Source of the DNA: a virus
IMG/VR virus record: IMGVR_UViG_3300021138_000132
Span: 1-27,671 of that record
Reading direction: 5' to 3' (one strand)
Length of the DNA stretch: 27,671 nucleotides
A program made the translations under genes and the position numbers. Below, one piece after another: positions 1 through 8,668 of the stretch (positions are counted from its first letter, which is position 1; every line of letters begins with the position of its first letter). Below the pieces are notes generated by a model. It was not told where the DNA came from and made no database searches. It saw only the letters and a program-made list of their open reading frames with translations.

Positions 1-840
1 GTTGGTCACCGCGGTGCCGGACGAGCCGATCCCGTAAGTCGATGCAGGGTACCGATTATTGGTGCCGGGCGAGTTCGGAGGAGAGACGGACGCGCCGGTC
101 TGCTCGGCCCACCAGTGCGGGGTCACGGTCGAGACATCCACGTTGCCGCCGATGCCCCAGATGGATCCGACTGAGGTGAACTGCCAGAGGGAGTAGCCGC
201 TCCACGCGCCGGTGTTTTCGTTGGCCCAGGAAACGCTGCAAGCGCTGTTGTTGGCTACGGCTGAGTAACCGAGAGGGTAAGCCGCAAGCCAGAGATTCGG
301 GAAGGCGTTGGCAAGTGTCGAGTCGTTGAACCAGCTGTAGTAGCCCGTATAGAGCGTCGCCCACCGACCAGTTAGGGCGTAGAGCTCGTTGTTCCAGGTC
401 ACGGCCCACTGCACTGTTTGTGACTCCGAGTAGCCGTTGGTCTCGAGGTCGAGCACCGGAGACAGGGTTCCCTGCGCGCCACCGTTAGCTACGAAGTACT
501 TGGCGTCAGCAACTGGATCGTCAGTCGGCCGGGCGAAGTCATACCCCGCATAAGGCAGACCCGCCGCCGCTGCGCCGGCCCGCTGCGACGCGGCCGTTGG
601 CGAGGCGTACCAGGTGCCTTCAGTGGCCTTGATGTAGGCGCCCGCGATCCCGTCGCGCGCGACCAACGCCCAGTTGATGTTGGGCTGGTAGGAGCTGACG
701 TCGATGATGCGGACCTGGTTGGTGCAGGACGAGCCGTCGATCGGGGCGGCGGCGACACCCGGTGCGGTGCCGATGGCGAAGCCGGAGAAGAAGGCCGTGA
801 CGGCGATGACCATCGAGGCGCGACGAAGTAGACGGCGCAT
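1..840 (-). CDS. Secreted GH25 family lysozyme (endolysin), 3' end cut by window edge
   Basis: Peptidoglycan muramidase of glycoside hydrolase family 25; 280 residues are visible with no stop before the edge. Residues 1-32 form a Sec-type signal peptide: basic RRLLRR, a hydrophobic stretch, then GVAAA before APIDG. The catalytic domain follows, with IIDVSSYQ (D47), GAYIKATEG near residue 70, and VLDLE (D131, E133), matching the Asp, Asp-x-Glu pattern of the family; it ends near FTSVGSIWGIGGNVDVS. The tail YGIGSSGTAVTN resembles the start of a peptidoglycan-binding repeat, but only a few residues are seen. The ATG at 840 has GAAGGA just upstream. It is the last gene of the tail cluster, where actinophage lysins are often found. 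An export signal on a lysin suggests Sec-dependent release rather than a classical holin. If the window is circular, the protein gains 17 residues from the right edge and ends at 297. Confidence 0.9.
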   Translation of the reverse strand, partial: MRRLLRRASMVIAVTAFFSGFAIGTAPGVAAAPIDGSSCTNQVRIIDVSSYQPNINWALVARDGIAGAYIKATEGTWYASPTAASQRAGAAAAGLPYAGYDFARPTDDPVADAKYFVANGGAQGTLSPVLDLETNGYSESQTVQWAVTWNNELYALTGRWATLYTGYYSWFNDSTLANAFPNLWLAAYPLGYSAVANNSACSVSWANENTGAWSGYSLWQFTSVGSIWGIGGNVDVSTVTPHWWAEQTGASVSPPNSPGTNNRYPASTYGIGSSGTAVTN

Positions 841-867
841 AGAAATCCTTCGGGTGGGAGGTGGGGG

Positions 868-2040
868 TTAGCGGGGGTCGACGGTGATCTGGCCGGAGCC
901 GATCGTGATCGCGGCTGTCGGGTCGGAGACCCAGTAGAGAGGGAAGAAGGTCCACTTCTCGGGCCCATCTGCGGTCACCGCGCGCACCGGCGAACCGGCG
1001 GGGTGAGCGAGGGTGGTGTTGAGTGATGCGGAAGGACCGCCGAGTGCGGGAGGTACGAACTCGGCGAAGCACATCTCCTCGCCATCGATGCCAGCTACGC
1101 CAACAACAACGGAGGTGAGCGTGTTCTCAGTAGTGGACATCCCGGCGGGAATCTCACTGATGGAACCGGCATAGGGCGTGCCACTCGCGGCGGGATCAAC
1201 GATCGTTGTCTGCCACGGTGAGGTGCCTTGCGCCAAGGTCATGAGGTAGCTGTGCTGAAGCTGATAGGTCGGAGGTGCTGACCAGCCACCAGTACCGCCC
1301 GGCACGCCGTTGGCGACGTTGAACATCACCAACATCTGCTCGTCGGTCTGCCGGGTGTCGAGAGCGTTGAAGTAGTCCGACGTCGGAGTCCCAGAAGGAA
1401 GCGTCGAGAAGCCTTGGCCGGCATAGCCGGTCCGGAAAGCGACCATGAGGCCAATGACATTCACCTGAGTCGTGGGGAACTCGATCGAGGTGGCGACACT
1501 GACGTTGACCGTTGTGTCGAGAGGATTGCCATCGAGGTCTTGGCCGGGCGCGACCACCGTTGTTACCTGCGGCGGCTTGATGATGAAACCGTTGCCGGTC
1601 GTGGCCCAAGAGAAGCCTGAGAGGACCAAGTGGAAGTTGGCCACAATGGTCGGCGGGTTGTAATACAGCCTGCTGTTGACGGCGTCCACGATCGTGACCC
1701 ATGACGCTGTGTAGTTCCAGCCCGGGGTGCTGTGAGCCCCACCGAGCCCAGAATCCACACCGATGATGAGATCACCAACAGCGAAGCCCTCTACAGAAGC
1801 CACCTGGTAGTAGGTGCCGAGAGAATCAGTCACGGACCTGCCGCCGTAAGTCTCAGTTGTGACGAGGCTTGGCACGTACCACTCCTGCGCTCCTCCAGCT
1901 GCTGCTGGGATGGCGAGGCTCGGGTGGTGCGCCGCCTGCATGCCCGAGGCGCGAACGTGTGACTGCTCGGTGATGCGGCGGTTCTGGTTGGCGAGGTAGT
2001 TGACCGTGTAGTCGCTTGGGTTCTTGTGGACCTTCGGCAT
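868..2040 (-). CDS. Putative minor tail or receptor-binding protein
   Basis: A 390-residue protein that I do not recognise by motif. It begins MPKVHKNPSDYTVNYLANQN, then is rich in Gly, Thr, Ser, Val and aromatic residues with few charged runs, as in beta-rich virion surface proteins. There is no signal peptide and no membrane segment. It lies between the tail-hub protein (gap of 8 bases) and the lysozyme, the place where siphoviruses of Gram-positive hosts usually encode tail-tip, fibre or receptor-binding proteins, so the call rests on position and composition. The start at 2040 follows GGGGA at a fitting distance. Host recognition is an inference. Confidence 0.6.
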   Translation of the reverse strand: MPKVHKNPSDYTVNYLANQNRRITEQSHVRASGMQAAHHPSLAIPAAAGGAQEWYVPSLVTTETYGGRSVTDSLGTYYQVASVEGFAVGDLIIGVDSGLGGAHSTPGWNYTASWVTIVDAVNSRLYYNPPTIVANFHLVLSGFSWATTGNGFIIKPPQVTTVVAPGQDLDGNPLDTTVNVSVATSIEFPTTQVNVIGLMVAFRTGYAGQGFSTLPSGTPTSDYFNALDTRQTDEQMLVMFNVANGVPGGTGGWSAPPTYQLQHSYLMTLAQGTSPWQTTIVDPAASGTPYAGSISEIPAGMSTTENTLTSVVVGVAGIDGEEMCFAEFVPPALGGPSASLNTTLAHPAGSPVRAVTADGPEKWTFFPLYWVSDPTAAITIGSGQITVDPR

Positions 2041-2048
2041 GGGTTCCC

Positions 2049-3620
2049 CTAGATGATTGGTGGCTGGATGCCGGGGAAGCCGTTGAGGCCATCCGTATTG
2101 AACGGCATTGTCAGAGTGAAGGACACGGTGGACACACCTACATCAGTGATGACCGTGTCCTTCTGGACGACCCGAAAGACACAATCCAATCCGGTCGAGG
2201 GCCAGATCTCGTTACGTGCCGTGACGACTCGGATGTCATCGCCGAGCTTGATTTGAGTTGCGAGTGGGTTGTCCAGGTCAATGGTGAGGACCGGGTTTGA
2301 GATGGGCCACTGCGATGCCGCGAGGTCTCCGTATGCGAGAGCATCGAGCGCGTTCAGGCTGTTCGTCGTCGAGTAGCTCGCTGTCATCTGCGAAGGCGGG
2401 TAACCCTGCGACGTCGGTCCGTCCTGCACGATCATCGTGAAGCCAGCGAGCGTCTCCGTTGCCCAGGGAGGCGTCGAGCCCGTCCAGGCGATCGAGGTGC
2501 TCCAGCCGAACTCGCCGACCGGCACGCACGCGACGACCTTGCCGGGGTAGATGACATCGTCATCCCATTGAGAGACATTGACCCAGGTTTCGACGAGGAT
2601 CGGATCGGCGGTGAAGTAGCCGTTGCCGGCGAACGTCGTGCCACTCCAGTAGTCAGAGGCTCCCGCCTTCAGTCCCTTGCTGGCGGAGCCGGACGTCACG
2701 AAGATGGTCGTGTACTGCTGAGAGGCGTCGATTGTGTAGGTGAAGTCGATGCCCTCACTGCCGTTGACGTAGACGACCGGGACGTCGGTCGGCGTCACGG
2801 TCGAATCGACACCCATGCGAGGCCACCAGATTTCAAGCGCATACTCCGGGACGTTGTCCACGAGGGTTGCAGTGAAAGAGATGTCGAAGCCCGAGTAGAT
2901 CTTCGCGCCGGCCAACTTCTCGCATGCGGCTCCGAGAGAGAGGCGCTGCGAGAGCGGGTGATCGATCGCCATCCAGTAAGCCGGCGGAGGTGAACCGCCG
3001 AGGCTGTGGATGACCGGCGTGACGTTGATAAGGCCACCTGCCGTCGGCAAGTCGAGGCCCGGCATCGCGTGGACGAACTGGTAGGCGTTGTAGCTGAGAG
3101 CGTCACCGATCATGGCGAACGCCGCGATCGCAGGAGCGACGGGATTGGCCACCCAGTACCGCGGGCCGCCGAGCGCCGGCCAGAAGAAGGCATAGGAACT
3201 TTCGTAGGCGTAGGAGGCCCACGTTTCGGGCGAGCCAACAAAGCTCAGATTGGCGCCGGGGTTGTTCGGCAAGCCGCTGTAGCTGAATTGCTGTTGCATG
3301 CGATCGAGGATCGTGAGGAAGTCGGCGCCAGTGATGGTCATGACGCCGGTCGAAGCAGTGAACACCGCGCCCGTGATGAGGCCGCCCCAGAGAACCTCGG
3401 TGCCCGTGACTGCCAGCAGCACGGTCTTGCCGGGGTTGATGACTCCGCCTGCAACGGATGCAGAGACGTTCTCGTCGCGAAGGTTGAGAGTGGCGCTGAA
3501 GCTGCCGGTGGCGTTGATGATCTCGGACCACGTCACGCCACTGAGACCCATGATCTCGCCGGTGAATTTGTTCGTGAGGTAGTCGAAGGTGAGGTAGCGG
3601 ATAGAGCTGCTCGTCGACAT
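2049..3620 (-). CDS. Tail hub / baseplate minor tail protein (Gp37-like)
   Basis: A 523-residue structural protein directly after the distal tail gene. The N-terminus (TFDYLTNKFTGEIMGLSGV, then WSEIINATGSFSATL and a segment with LLAVTGTEVLWGGLITG) resembles the tail-associated hub proteins of actinophages (Siphovirus ReqiPepy6 Gp37-like group), in which this part builds a phage T4 gp27-like ring. The rest is beta-rich with many aromatic residues. In this family the protein sits below Dit at the tail tip. Its ATG overlaps the stop of the upstream gene as TGATG, which implies translational coupling. The family assignment comes from pattern memory, not from a search. Confidence 0.7.
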   Translation of the reverse strand: MSTSSSIRYLTFDYLTNKFTGEIMGLSGVTWSEIINATGSFSATLNLRDENVSASVAGGVINPGKTVLLAVTGTEVLWGGLITGAVFTASTGVMTITGADFLTILDRMQQQFSYSGLPNNPGANLSFVGSPETWASYAYESSYAFFWPALGGPRYWVANPVAPAIAAFAMIGDALSYNAYQFVHAMPGLDLPTAGGLINVTPVIHSLGGSPPPAYWMAIDHPLSQRLSLGAACEKLAGAKIYSGFDISFTATLVDNVPEYALEIWWPRMGVDSTVTPTDVPVVYVNGSEGIDFTYTIDASQQYTTIFVTSGSASKGLKAGASDYWSGTTFAGNGYFTADPILVETWVNVSQWDDDVIYPGKVVACVPVGEFGWSTSIAWTGSTPPWATETLAGFTMIVQDGPTSQGYPPSQMTASYSTTNSLNALDALAYGDLAASQWPISNPVLTIDLDNPLATQIKLGDDIRVVTARNEIWPSTGLDCVFRVVQKDTVITDVGVSTVSFTLTMPFNTDGLNGFPGIQPPII

Positions 3621-4444
3621 CAGAGCATCCAGGCGTCGCAGATGACGGCAGAGACCGTGCCCGAACTCACGGTGATGGTCACTGTCTCACCGGCCGGGAC
3701 GCTCCACCAGGAAGCACCAGGGTTGATGACGCCACGCCAGTTGGTCCCCGCGGACTCGAGAAACACCGATCGCGCCAGGGAGTCGATGACGACCGTGCTG
3801 CCACCGGGAATCGGTTGGCTGAAAGTGATGAACCCGATCGTGGTACCGCCGACCGCCGCTGAGAGCGTCCAGGACGAGGCGGTCGCGCCGCTCACGGTGT
3901 ACTTGGCGCGGGTCTCGTAGTTGCCGCCGTTGGTGAGAGAGATAGAGGATGCCGCGGCCACTGTGGTCGGCTCGGAGTAGAGACGAGGGTCAGAGGCGGA
4001 GAACTGCAACGATGCCTTGGCGACGCCGAGTGAGGCGGCCAAGTCCACGGGGAATGCGCGCTGGCGACACTTGGCCATGGCGCAGACCGTTCCGATCGTG
4101 GGGACCTTCACCCAGAGCGGCTGCTCCGTCTGGAGGTTGACGCCAGAGACAAAGGGTGGCGTGGTTGTCGTGGCCGTGGCGATCGCCTGGAGCAGTTCGT
4201 ACGTGTCGGTCTCGCCGGGGTAGACCTCGAGGTCTACCGTGATGGTGCGAGAGGTGAGGTAGTCGAACCCAGTGAGTGAGCCACTGTCGTGGGGACGCTG
4301 GACGTCGCCGGAGCTGACATCGGGCATGCCGAGGCCCTCGATCTGAGTCACACCAACTTGCAGCCCAGGGCCACCGATGACGGTCGAGCCGAAGGCCACC
4401 TGCCAGGTCTCAAGGCTGGGCGCCGCAGTTACTGGATACGACAT
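3620..4444 (-). CDS. Distal tail protein (Dit-like minor tail protein)
   Basis: A 274-residue protein immediately downstream of the tape measure. It has the usual features of a Dit or phage-tail family protein: LQVGVTQIEGLGMPDVSSGD, then a strand typed SRTITVDLEVYPG, followed by a region that ends KASLQFSASDPRLYSE, where ASDP(R)xYS is a common mark of the boundary between the N-terminal ring domain and the C-terminal galectin-like half. In siphoviruses Dit forms the hexameric ring joining the tail tube to the tip. The start codon overlaps the stop of the tape measure gene (TGATG), so the two are probably translationally coupled. Confidence 0.8.
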   Translation of the reverse strand: MSYPVTAAPSLETWQVAFGSTVIGGPGLQVGVTQIEGLGMPDVSSGDVQRPHDSGSLTGFDYLTSRTITVDLEVYPGETDTYELLQAIATATTTTPPFVSGVNLQTEQPLWVKVPTIGTVCAMAKCRQRAFPVDLAASLGVAKASLQFSASDPRLYSEPTTVAAASSISLTNGGNYETRAKYTVSGATASSWTLSAAVGGTTIGFITFSQPIPGGSTVVIDSLARSVFLESAGTNWRGVINPGASWWSVPAGETVTITVSSGTVSAVICDAWML

Positions 4445-6639
4445 CAGTGGGCCCCTTGCGTGCGAAGAATCCAGCCGATCTGGTTGGCGATCTGGCGTGG
4501 GTCGGCGTTGGTGATGGCGTTGACCGTGATGTTGGAACCGCCCATGCCGCGGCCCGCCTTGTTGAGCGGGATGACCGCTTCGTCGCGGCCGGCCTCGCCG
4601 AGCAGGGCGAGCGTGCCGCCGGGACGCGCTTGGACGACGCCGCCGTCAGCGAGGTGAGGTACGGCCATCTTCGGCAGGGTGATCGAGTCACCACCAATGA
4701 TGGGCACGAAACTGGGGATAGAGACGTGGAAGCCGCCGAGAGTTTCGTTCCATATCTTGGCGATGAACTTGAACGCTTCCTTGAACGGCGTCGTGATGAT
4801 GTCCTTGAGCGTGGTGAAGGCGGAAGAGATTCCCTTGGGGATCGCCTCGAAGAACTTCAACAGCGGCTTGATGACGTTGTCGTTGAGCCAGTCGGCGCCC
4901 TTCTTGACCTCACCCCAGGCCCACTTGAAGCCGTCGATAACGTCGTTCCAGACCTTCTCGATGCCCTTGAGGACGGCGTCAAAGATCTTGGTGAGGTCCT
5001 TACCCCACTTCTTCCACGCGGCGATCGCCCATCCGATGGGGCCGAGGAGGATTTCGACGAGAAGCTTCCAGTGGCCCTTGATGAACTTCACGATGTCCTT
5101 GATGAACCCCGTGATGGCGCCGTGGAAGTGCTTCCACACGACGAGGGCCAAGAAGACAGGTGCAGCGAAGATCGCAAGCAGCATCATGAAGTGCTGCTTC
5201 ACGAAATCGACGACCGTCTTGACGACTGCCTTTATGAATCCGAACACTGTCTTCCAGTGCTTCCAGAGTTCGTAGATCCCGATCACCAGCACGGCGATCG
5301 CAGCCACGATGGCGAGAATGGGCCACGACACCGCGATTACTCCTGGCGCGGCGGTGTAGCCCGCATCACCGAGACCTTCCGTCGAGATGGCCGCTTCGTC
5401 CTGAGCGGCGCCGTATTCGGCGAAGCTAGGGATGGCCTTCATCATGAGGTCCTTGAGGCCACCGAGGGCGTCACCGGCGCTCTTGACGCTTTTGATCATG
5501 CCCTGGACCTTGTTCACAACGAACACACCGACTGCGATCGAAAGCACTCCGCCGATAACGCCAGCTAGGGCGATCGCTGCGGCACGGTGTTTTAGGAACC
5601 AGCCAATCAGTGATGACACCTTGCCGATCAGCCCCTCGAGGATCGGAAGGAGGTGTTGCCCAATGGTGATCCCAATATCAGAAAGCTTGGCCTGGAGAAC
5701 GCGAGTCTCCCCGTGCAGCCCCTTGGTGGCGGTCACGGCCTGACCACCGATGCGCTTGCTCAGCGCATCCACGATCTGCTTGCCGGCGTCTTGGGTATCA
5801 GAGAGCTTCTGTTGCGCCGCCTCGGTCGCGCCGAGCAGCTTCTCGTAGGCCGCGTGGTGCTTCGAGTTGACGTTGATCGCGTCGCCGTACTGGGCGAGGT
5901 AAGCGGCCGAGGCCTTCTGAGCCTTCGAAAGCGCGTCTTGAGCGTTCTTGGTCTTGAGTGCACCGCCGGCAGCAATGGGAAGATCGATACCAAGGCTCTT
6001 GAGCGCACGAGTCTGTCCCTCGGAGGCGCGCGCGACCGCTGTCATCGCTTCGCCAAGGCTGATGTGCTTGTAGGCCGCCAGGTCAGCTGCAGTCTTCATC
6101 AGAGACAACGACTTGCCAACGCTCTGCGTGGCAACAACGCCAGATGTCAGTGCTCCCTCGACGTCCGTCGACGTGTAGCCGAGGTTCGACATCGAGGAGT
6201 CAGCGGAAGAGATCTGGCCCTTCCACGCGTCCATGCTCTCGCCGCTGCCCTTGACGGCAGCCTCGAGGCGGCGGTGCGTTTCATCGTACGAGTCGGCGAG
6301 GTGAAGCGACTCGGCGCCGACAGCGACGAGGCCAGCGGCACCCGCGGTAGCGACCGTGCCACCAATGGCGGAGAGCTGACCCTTGAGACCGTCGCCGTGT
6401 GACTTGGCCTCATCGAACTTCTTGGAGACGCCGTCGAGCACCCCGGAGAAGGGCAGGCCGAACTGGTTTGCCAAGTTGCCAAGACCGCCGAAGGCCTTGC
6501 CCATGCGAGACGATGCCTTTTCGAACGCGCCAGCGCTCTTGTCGGCCGTTTCCTGCATCGAGTAGCCGAGCGCCCGGAGTTGCTCACGAGCCTGACGGTC
6601 GTTTACGAGGACCGTGACTTCAGCCTGTGTGCGACCCAT
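4444..6639 (-). CDS. Tail tape measure protein
   Basis: At 731 residues this is the longest gene in the window and sits directly before Dit, as tape measures do. The N-terminal 300 residues are Ala, Lys and Gln rich helices (coiled coil, e.g. around residues 220-300). Hydrophobic segments follow near residues 350-380 (AIALAGVIGGVLSIAVGVFV), 435-465 (ILAIVAAIAVLVIGIYELW) and 490-550. The last 70 residues carry the common tape measure tail ADGGVVQARPGGTLALLGE and GRDEAVIPLNKAG. It sets tail length and is ejected with the DNA. Using the general figure of about 1.5 angstrom per residue, a tail near 110 nm is expected (inference). The ATG at 6639 has a GGAG ribosome site. Confidence 0.95.
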   Translation of the reverse strand: MGRTQAEVTVLVNDRQAREQLRALGYSMQETADKSAGAFEKASSRMGKAFGGLGNLANQFGLPFSGVLDGVSKKFDEAKSHGDGLKGQLSAIGGTVATAGAAGLVAVGAESLHLADSYDETHRRLEAAVKGSGESMDAWKGQISSADSSMSNLGYTSTDVEGALTSGVVATQSVGKSLSLMKTAADLAAYKHISLGEAMTAVARASEGQTRALKSLGIDLPIAAGGALKTKNAQDALSKAQKASAAYLAQYGDAINVNSKHHAAYEKLLGATEAAQQKLSDTQDAGKQIVDALSKRIGGQAVTATKGLHGETRVLQAKLSDIGITIGQHLLPILEGLIGKVSSLIGWFLKHRAAAIALAGVIGGVLSIAVGVFVVNKVQGMIKSVKSAGDALGGLKDLMMKAIPSFAEYGAAQDEAAISTEGLGDAGYTAAPGVIAVSWPILAIVAAIAVLVIGIYELWKHWKTVFGFIKAVVKTVVDFVKQHFMMLLAIFAAPVFLALVVWKHFHGAITGFIKDIVKFIKGHWKLLVEILLGPIGWAIAAWKKWGKDLTKIFDAVLKGIEKVWNDVIDGFKWAWGEVKKGADWLNDNVIKPLLKFFEAIPKGISSAFTTLKDIITTPFKEAFKFIAKIWNETLGGFHVSIPSFVPIIGGDSITLPKMAVPHLADGGVVQARPGGTLALLGEAGRDEAVIPLNKAGRGMGGSNITVNAITNADPRQIANQIGWILRTQGAH

Positions 6640-6654
6640 GTCGTGGCTCCTCGC

Positions 6655-7143
6655 CTACTTGAATCCGATGTCCCCCAGCGCTGTCGCCGTGGCATCTTCG
6701 ACTGCCTTCTTGATGGCCGGAATGTTCTTCTCGACTGCTGGCCGGAGATACGGCTTGGCCTTCTGACTGACCCACGTGTTCTTGTTGCCGAAGACGGGGT
6801 GGCGCCAGTAGCCACGATTGCGGCTGTCCTCCATGCCGGCTGCTTGACCACCTACTCCAGAGCCCTTGAGGGGCTTTGGACTACCGGAAACAAGCTTCAA
6901 GCCCATGCCACGCGTCTGGGCTTTGATGGTGTTGGCCACGGGTTCAGAGGTAGCTCGCGCTTCCTCCTTGGCAGCCGCTTCGAGAACTCGGCCGAGGTCC
7001 TTGAAGTGAGATTGAACTGCCCGATAGAGAGAGCGATCCACCTTCCAGAGCTTCCGGCCAATGTCTTGAAGCTCTTGGGTGTTGCAGACCACGGTGGAGT
7101 TGGCTTTCGAGCTTCGGATCTTCTTCAGCTTGAAGTCAGCCAT
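6655..7143 (-). CDS. HK97 gp10-like tail component / neck-type protein
   Basis: A 162-residue basic protein starting MADFKLKKIRSSKAN. The C-terminal signature YWRHPVFGNKNTWVSQ followed by KPYLRPAVEKN is like actinophage HK97 gp10-family proteins (HPVFGN... then a PxLRPAxE helix), which act at the head-tail junction or in tail completion. Its location is unusual, between the tail assembly chaperone and the tape measure, whereas the gp10 family more often precedes the tail tube gene. I chose the ATG at 7143 over the longer in-frame start at 7206 because the upstream part is antisense-like to the chaperone extension and this ATG has GGGCGGA before it. It overlaps the 3' end of the chaperone extension by 8 bases. 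Confidence 0.65.
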   Translation of the reverse strand: MADFKLKKIRSSKANSTVVCNTQELQDIGRKLWKVDRSLYRAVQSHFKDLGRVLEAAAKEEARATSEPVANTIKAQTRGMGLKLVSGSPKPLKGSGVGGQAAGMEDSRNRGYWRHPVFGNKNTWVSQKAKPYLRPAVEKNIPAIKKAVEDATATALGDIGFK

Positions 7144-7354
7144 GATTTCCGCCCTTGTTGGCTTCGGCACGGATGGCGTCAATCTGAGTGAACAGACTGA
7201 TCGCATCCTTGTAATCGAGGAGTTCGTACTCCCAAGGCCTGATGTGAAAGAAGTGGGCCAGCTCGCCCATGTACTCCTGAAACTTTTCCTCTAGGCGTCG
7301 GCCGCCGCCTCGATAGGGACATCGGCTTCCTTTGCCTCGACGGGCGTGACGAAC
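7136..7354 (-). CDS. Candidate -1 frameshift extension of the tail assembly chaperone (gpGT-like)
   Basis: This is the open part of the -1 frame relative to the chaperone gene, from just after an in-frame stop to the TGA at 7136-7138. Past the chaperone stop it reads KFQEYMGELAHFFHIRPWE, then YELLDYKDAISLFTQIDAI, a helical C-terminal piece like the T domain of lambda G/GT-type chaperones, which bind the tape measure. There is no good independent start: the only ATG has its Shine-Dalgarno too close. A -1 slip anywhere in the overlap 7291-7354 would fuse it to the chaperone. A single-codon A-AAG slip at about 7330-7333 is possible; no canonical heptamer is present. Confidence 0.6.
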   Translation of the reverse strand, partial: VRHARRGKGSRCPYRGGGRRLEEKFQEYMGELAHFFHIRPWEYELLDYKDAISLFTQIDAIRAEANKGGNHG

Positions 7355-7611
7355 TCAAGAGCGTCAAGGTCGAAGTCAACATCCTTGAACTTCACGCGCG
7401 GGTCCTTGCGACGCTTGAGGAGCCAGATGAGAGCAACCAGGGCTGCCATCGATCCAGCCTGAAGCGATGCGCTCCACTGGTCGAAGGTCATACCAGTGGC
7501 TGACTCCATTGCGATAACTTCCTGCGCTCGGAGCTTGTTGTTGAACTCGTAAGTCTCGCCGTCAACGATGACAGTGAAACCTGCAGGCGTGATTGGGGTG
7601 GTGTCGCTCAT
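7291..7611 (-). CDS. Tail assembly chaperone (gpG-like)
   Basis: A 106-residue protein between tail tube and tape measure genes, the conserved site of siphovirus tail assembly chaperones. It reads MSDTTPITPAGFTVIVDGE and continues with a helical core FDQWSASLQAGSMAALVALI followed by WLLKRRKDP and an acidic tail, as in actinophage G proteins (FxxL then WxxxRRxDPxxxFxD). It coats the hydrophobic tape measure during tail assembly and is not in the virion. A second frame continues beyond its stop (7136-7354), so a longer fusion product by ribosomal frameshifting is likely. The ATG at 7611 has AAGGAAGGAG upstream. Confidence 0.85.
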   Translation of the reverse strand: MSDTTPITPAGFTVIVDGETYEFNNKLRAQEVIAMESATGMTFDQWSASLQAGSMAALVALIWLLKRRKDPRVKFKDVDFDLDALEFVTPVEAKEADVPIEAAADA

Positions 7612-7637
7612 GCCGACACTCCTTCCTTGGTTGATGC

Positions 7638-8666
7638 TCAGACGGTGGTGTCGGCCGAGACGATGGTGATCTGTACTGGTGTGTTGGTGCCGTCGGAGAA
7701 AGCGGTGAAGGCGACCTTCTGGGTGAGGATGTCCGGACCCTCAACGCTGGGGCCACCCGGCTCATCGATGTAGATGGCAGGGAGGATGACGTTGAACTGG
7801 GCGTTGGTACCGGTGGAGCCGATCTCGGCACCGGTGAACGAGAGCTCGAGGCTCAGCGGGGCACCAGCGAGGAACTCGTTGTAGATGTCCATCGTTGCGA
7901 ACTCCACCTCAGCGGTTCCGCTGATGTCGACGAATGCATTGCGAACCTGCTCGAGCTTGGTCAGTGAACCAAGAGTCCGGCGGTCCTTCGCCAGGCCAGT
8001 AGAGCCCTTGATCTCGACGGTCTTGACCGCACCGGCCGGAGTTGCGCCACCAGAGATGGTGACCTCACCGTCTGACGTCGTCGCTGTCCCGCCGAGGGTC
8101 AGGCTGCCCTGAGCGAAGTGAAGGGGTGAACCACCGGTTCCCGAGTAGCTGGGAGCGACGTACGTCTCAGAGATGCTCGAGTTCACGCCGTCGACCGTCA
8201 GCGCCAGCGTGGCGATCTGACCGGTGGAGACGGCAAGTGTCCACTCATCGACCTTGATGCCGGTGTAGCTGAAAGCATTGACGGAACCATCCACCGACGG
8301 ACGGCCGACCTGCACCGAGAGGGCGCTACCAGTCGGGTCACCGAACGCGTGTACCTGCTTGGTGACACCCGCAGTGGGCGTGCTCACGATCGGGGTGCTG
8401 CCAAGTGAGTGCTTGACGAGGAGCCCGAGGCCGCCGCTGTCCGTCAGGTCGAGATCCACAGAACCGCTGACGTCGACCGCGGTGACGACACGCCGCGACG
8501 CGGGGTGAACCGCTCCGGCGCCGAGGACTTCGCTCACGACGGTGGTCTTCTTGAGAGCGAGCTGCTCCTTCTTGAAGTAGAACCAGCGCGTGGGTGCGGT
8601 GTAGGTGCCCGGAGAGGTCTCCTCGGCGACGCCGAAGGTACCGCCGAGACCGGAAGGGATGGCCAT
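7638..8666 (-). CDS. Major tail tube protein
   Basis: A 342-residue protein beginning MAIPSGLGGTFGVAEETSPG, then TYTAPTRWFYFKKEQL, a start typical of actinophage major tail proteins (full-length tube subunits that read 'GxxAxFGxxxEttyGTxvtptrf'). Residues 45-90 give VLGAGAVHPASRRVVTA and VDVSGSVDLDLTDSGGLGLL, and a later part has FTAFSDGTNTPVQITIVSAD. The length is normal for a one-domain tube with an extra loop domain. It polymerises into the tail tube around the tape measure. It precedes the assembly chaperone, as in lambda-like tail modules. Confidence 0.9.
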   Translation of the reverse strand: MAIPSGLGGTFGVAEETSPGTYTAPTRWFYFKKEQLALKKTTVVSEVLGAGAVHPASRRVVTAVDVSGSVDLDLTDSGGLGLLVKHSLGSTPIVSTPTAGVTKQVHAFGDPTGSALSVQVGRPSVDGSVNAFSYTGIKVDEWTLAVSTGQIATLALTVDGVNSSISETYVAPSYSGTGGSPLHFAQGSLTLGGTATTSDGEVTISGGATPAGAVKTVEIKGSTGLAKDRRTLGSLTKLEQVRNAFVDISGTAEVEFATMDIYNEFLAGAPLSLELSFTGAEIGSTGTNAQFNVILPAIYIDEPGGPSVEGPDILTQKVAFTAFSDGTNTPVQITIVSADTTV

Positions 8667-8668
8667 GA

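Noticed and set aside
4447-5568. Long plus-strand open frame (373 codons) opposite the tape measure gene.
   Set aside because: It is the antisense shadow of a GC-rich gene on the minus strand; it has no ribosome site and no protein-like domain.
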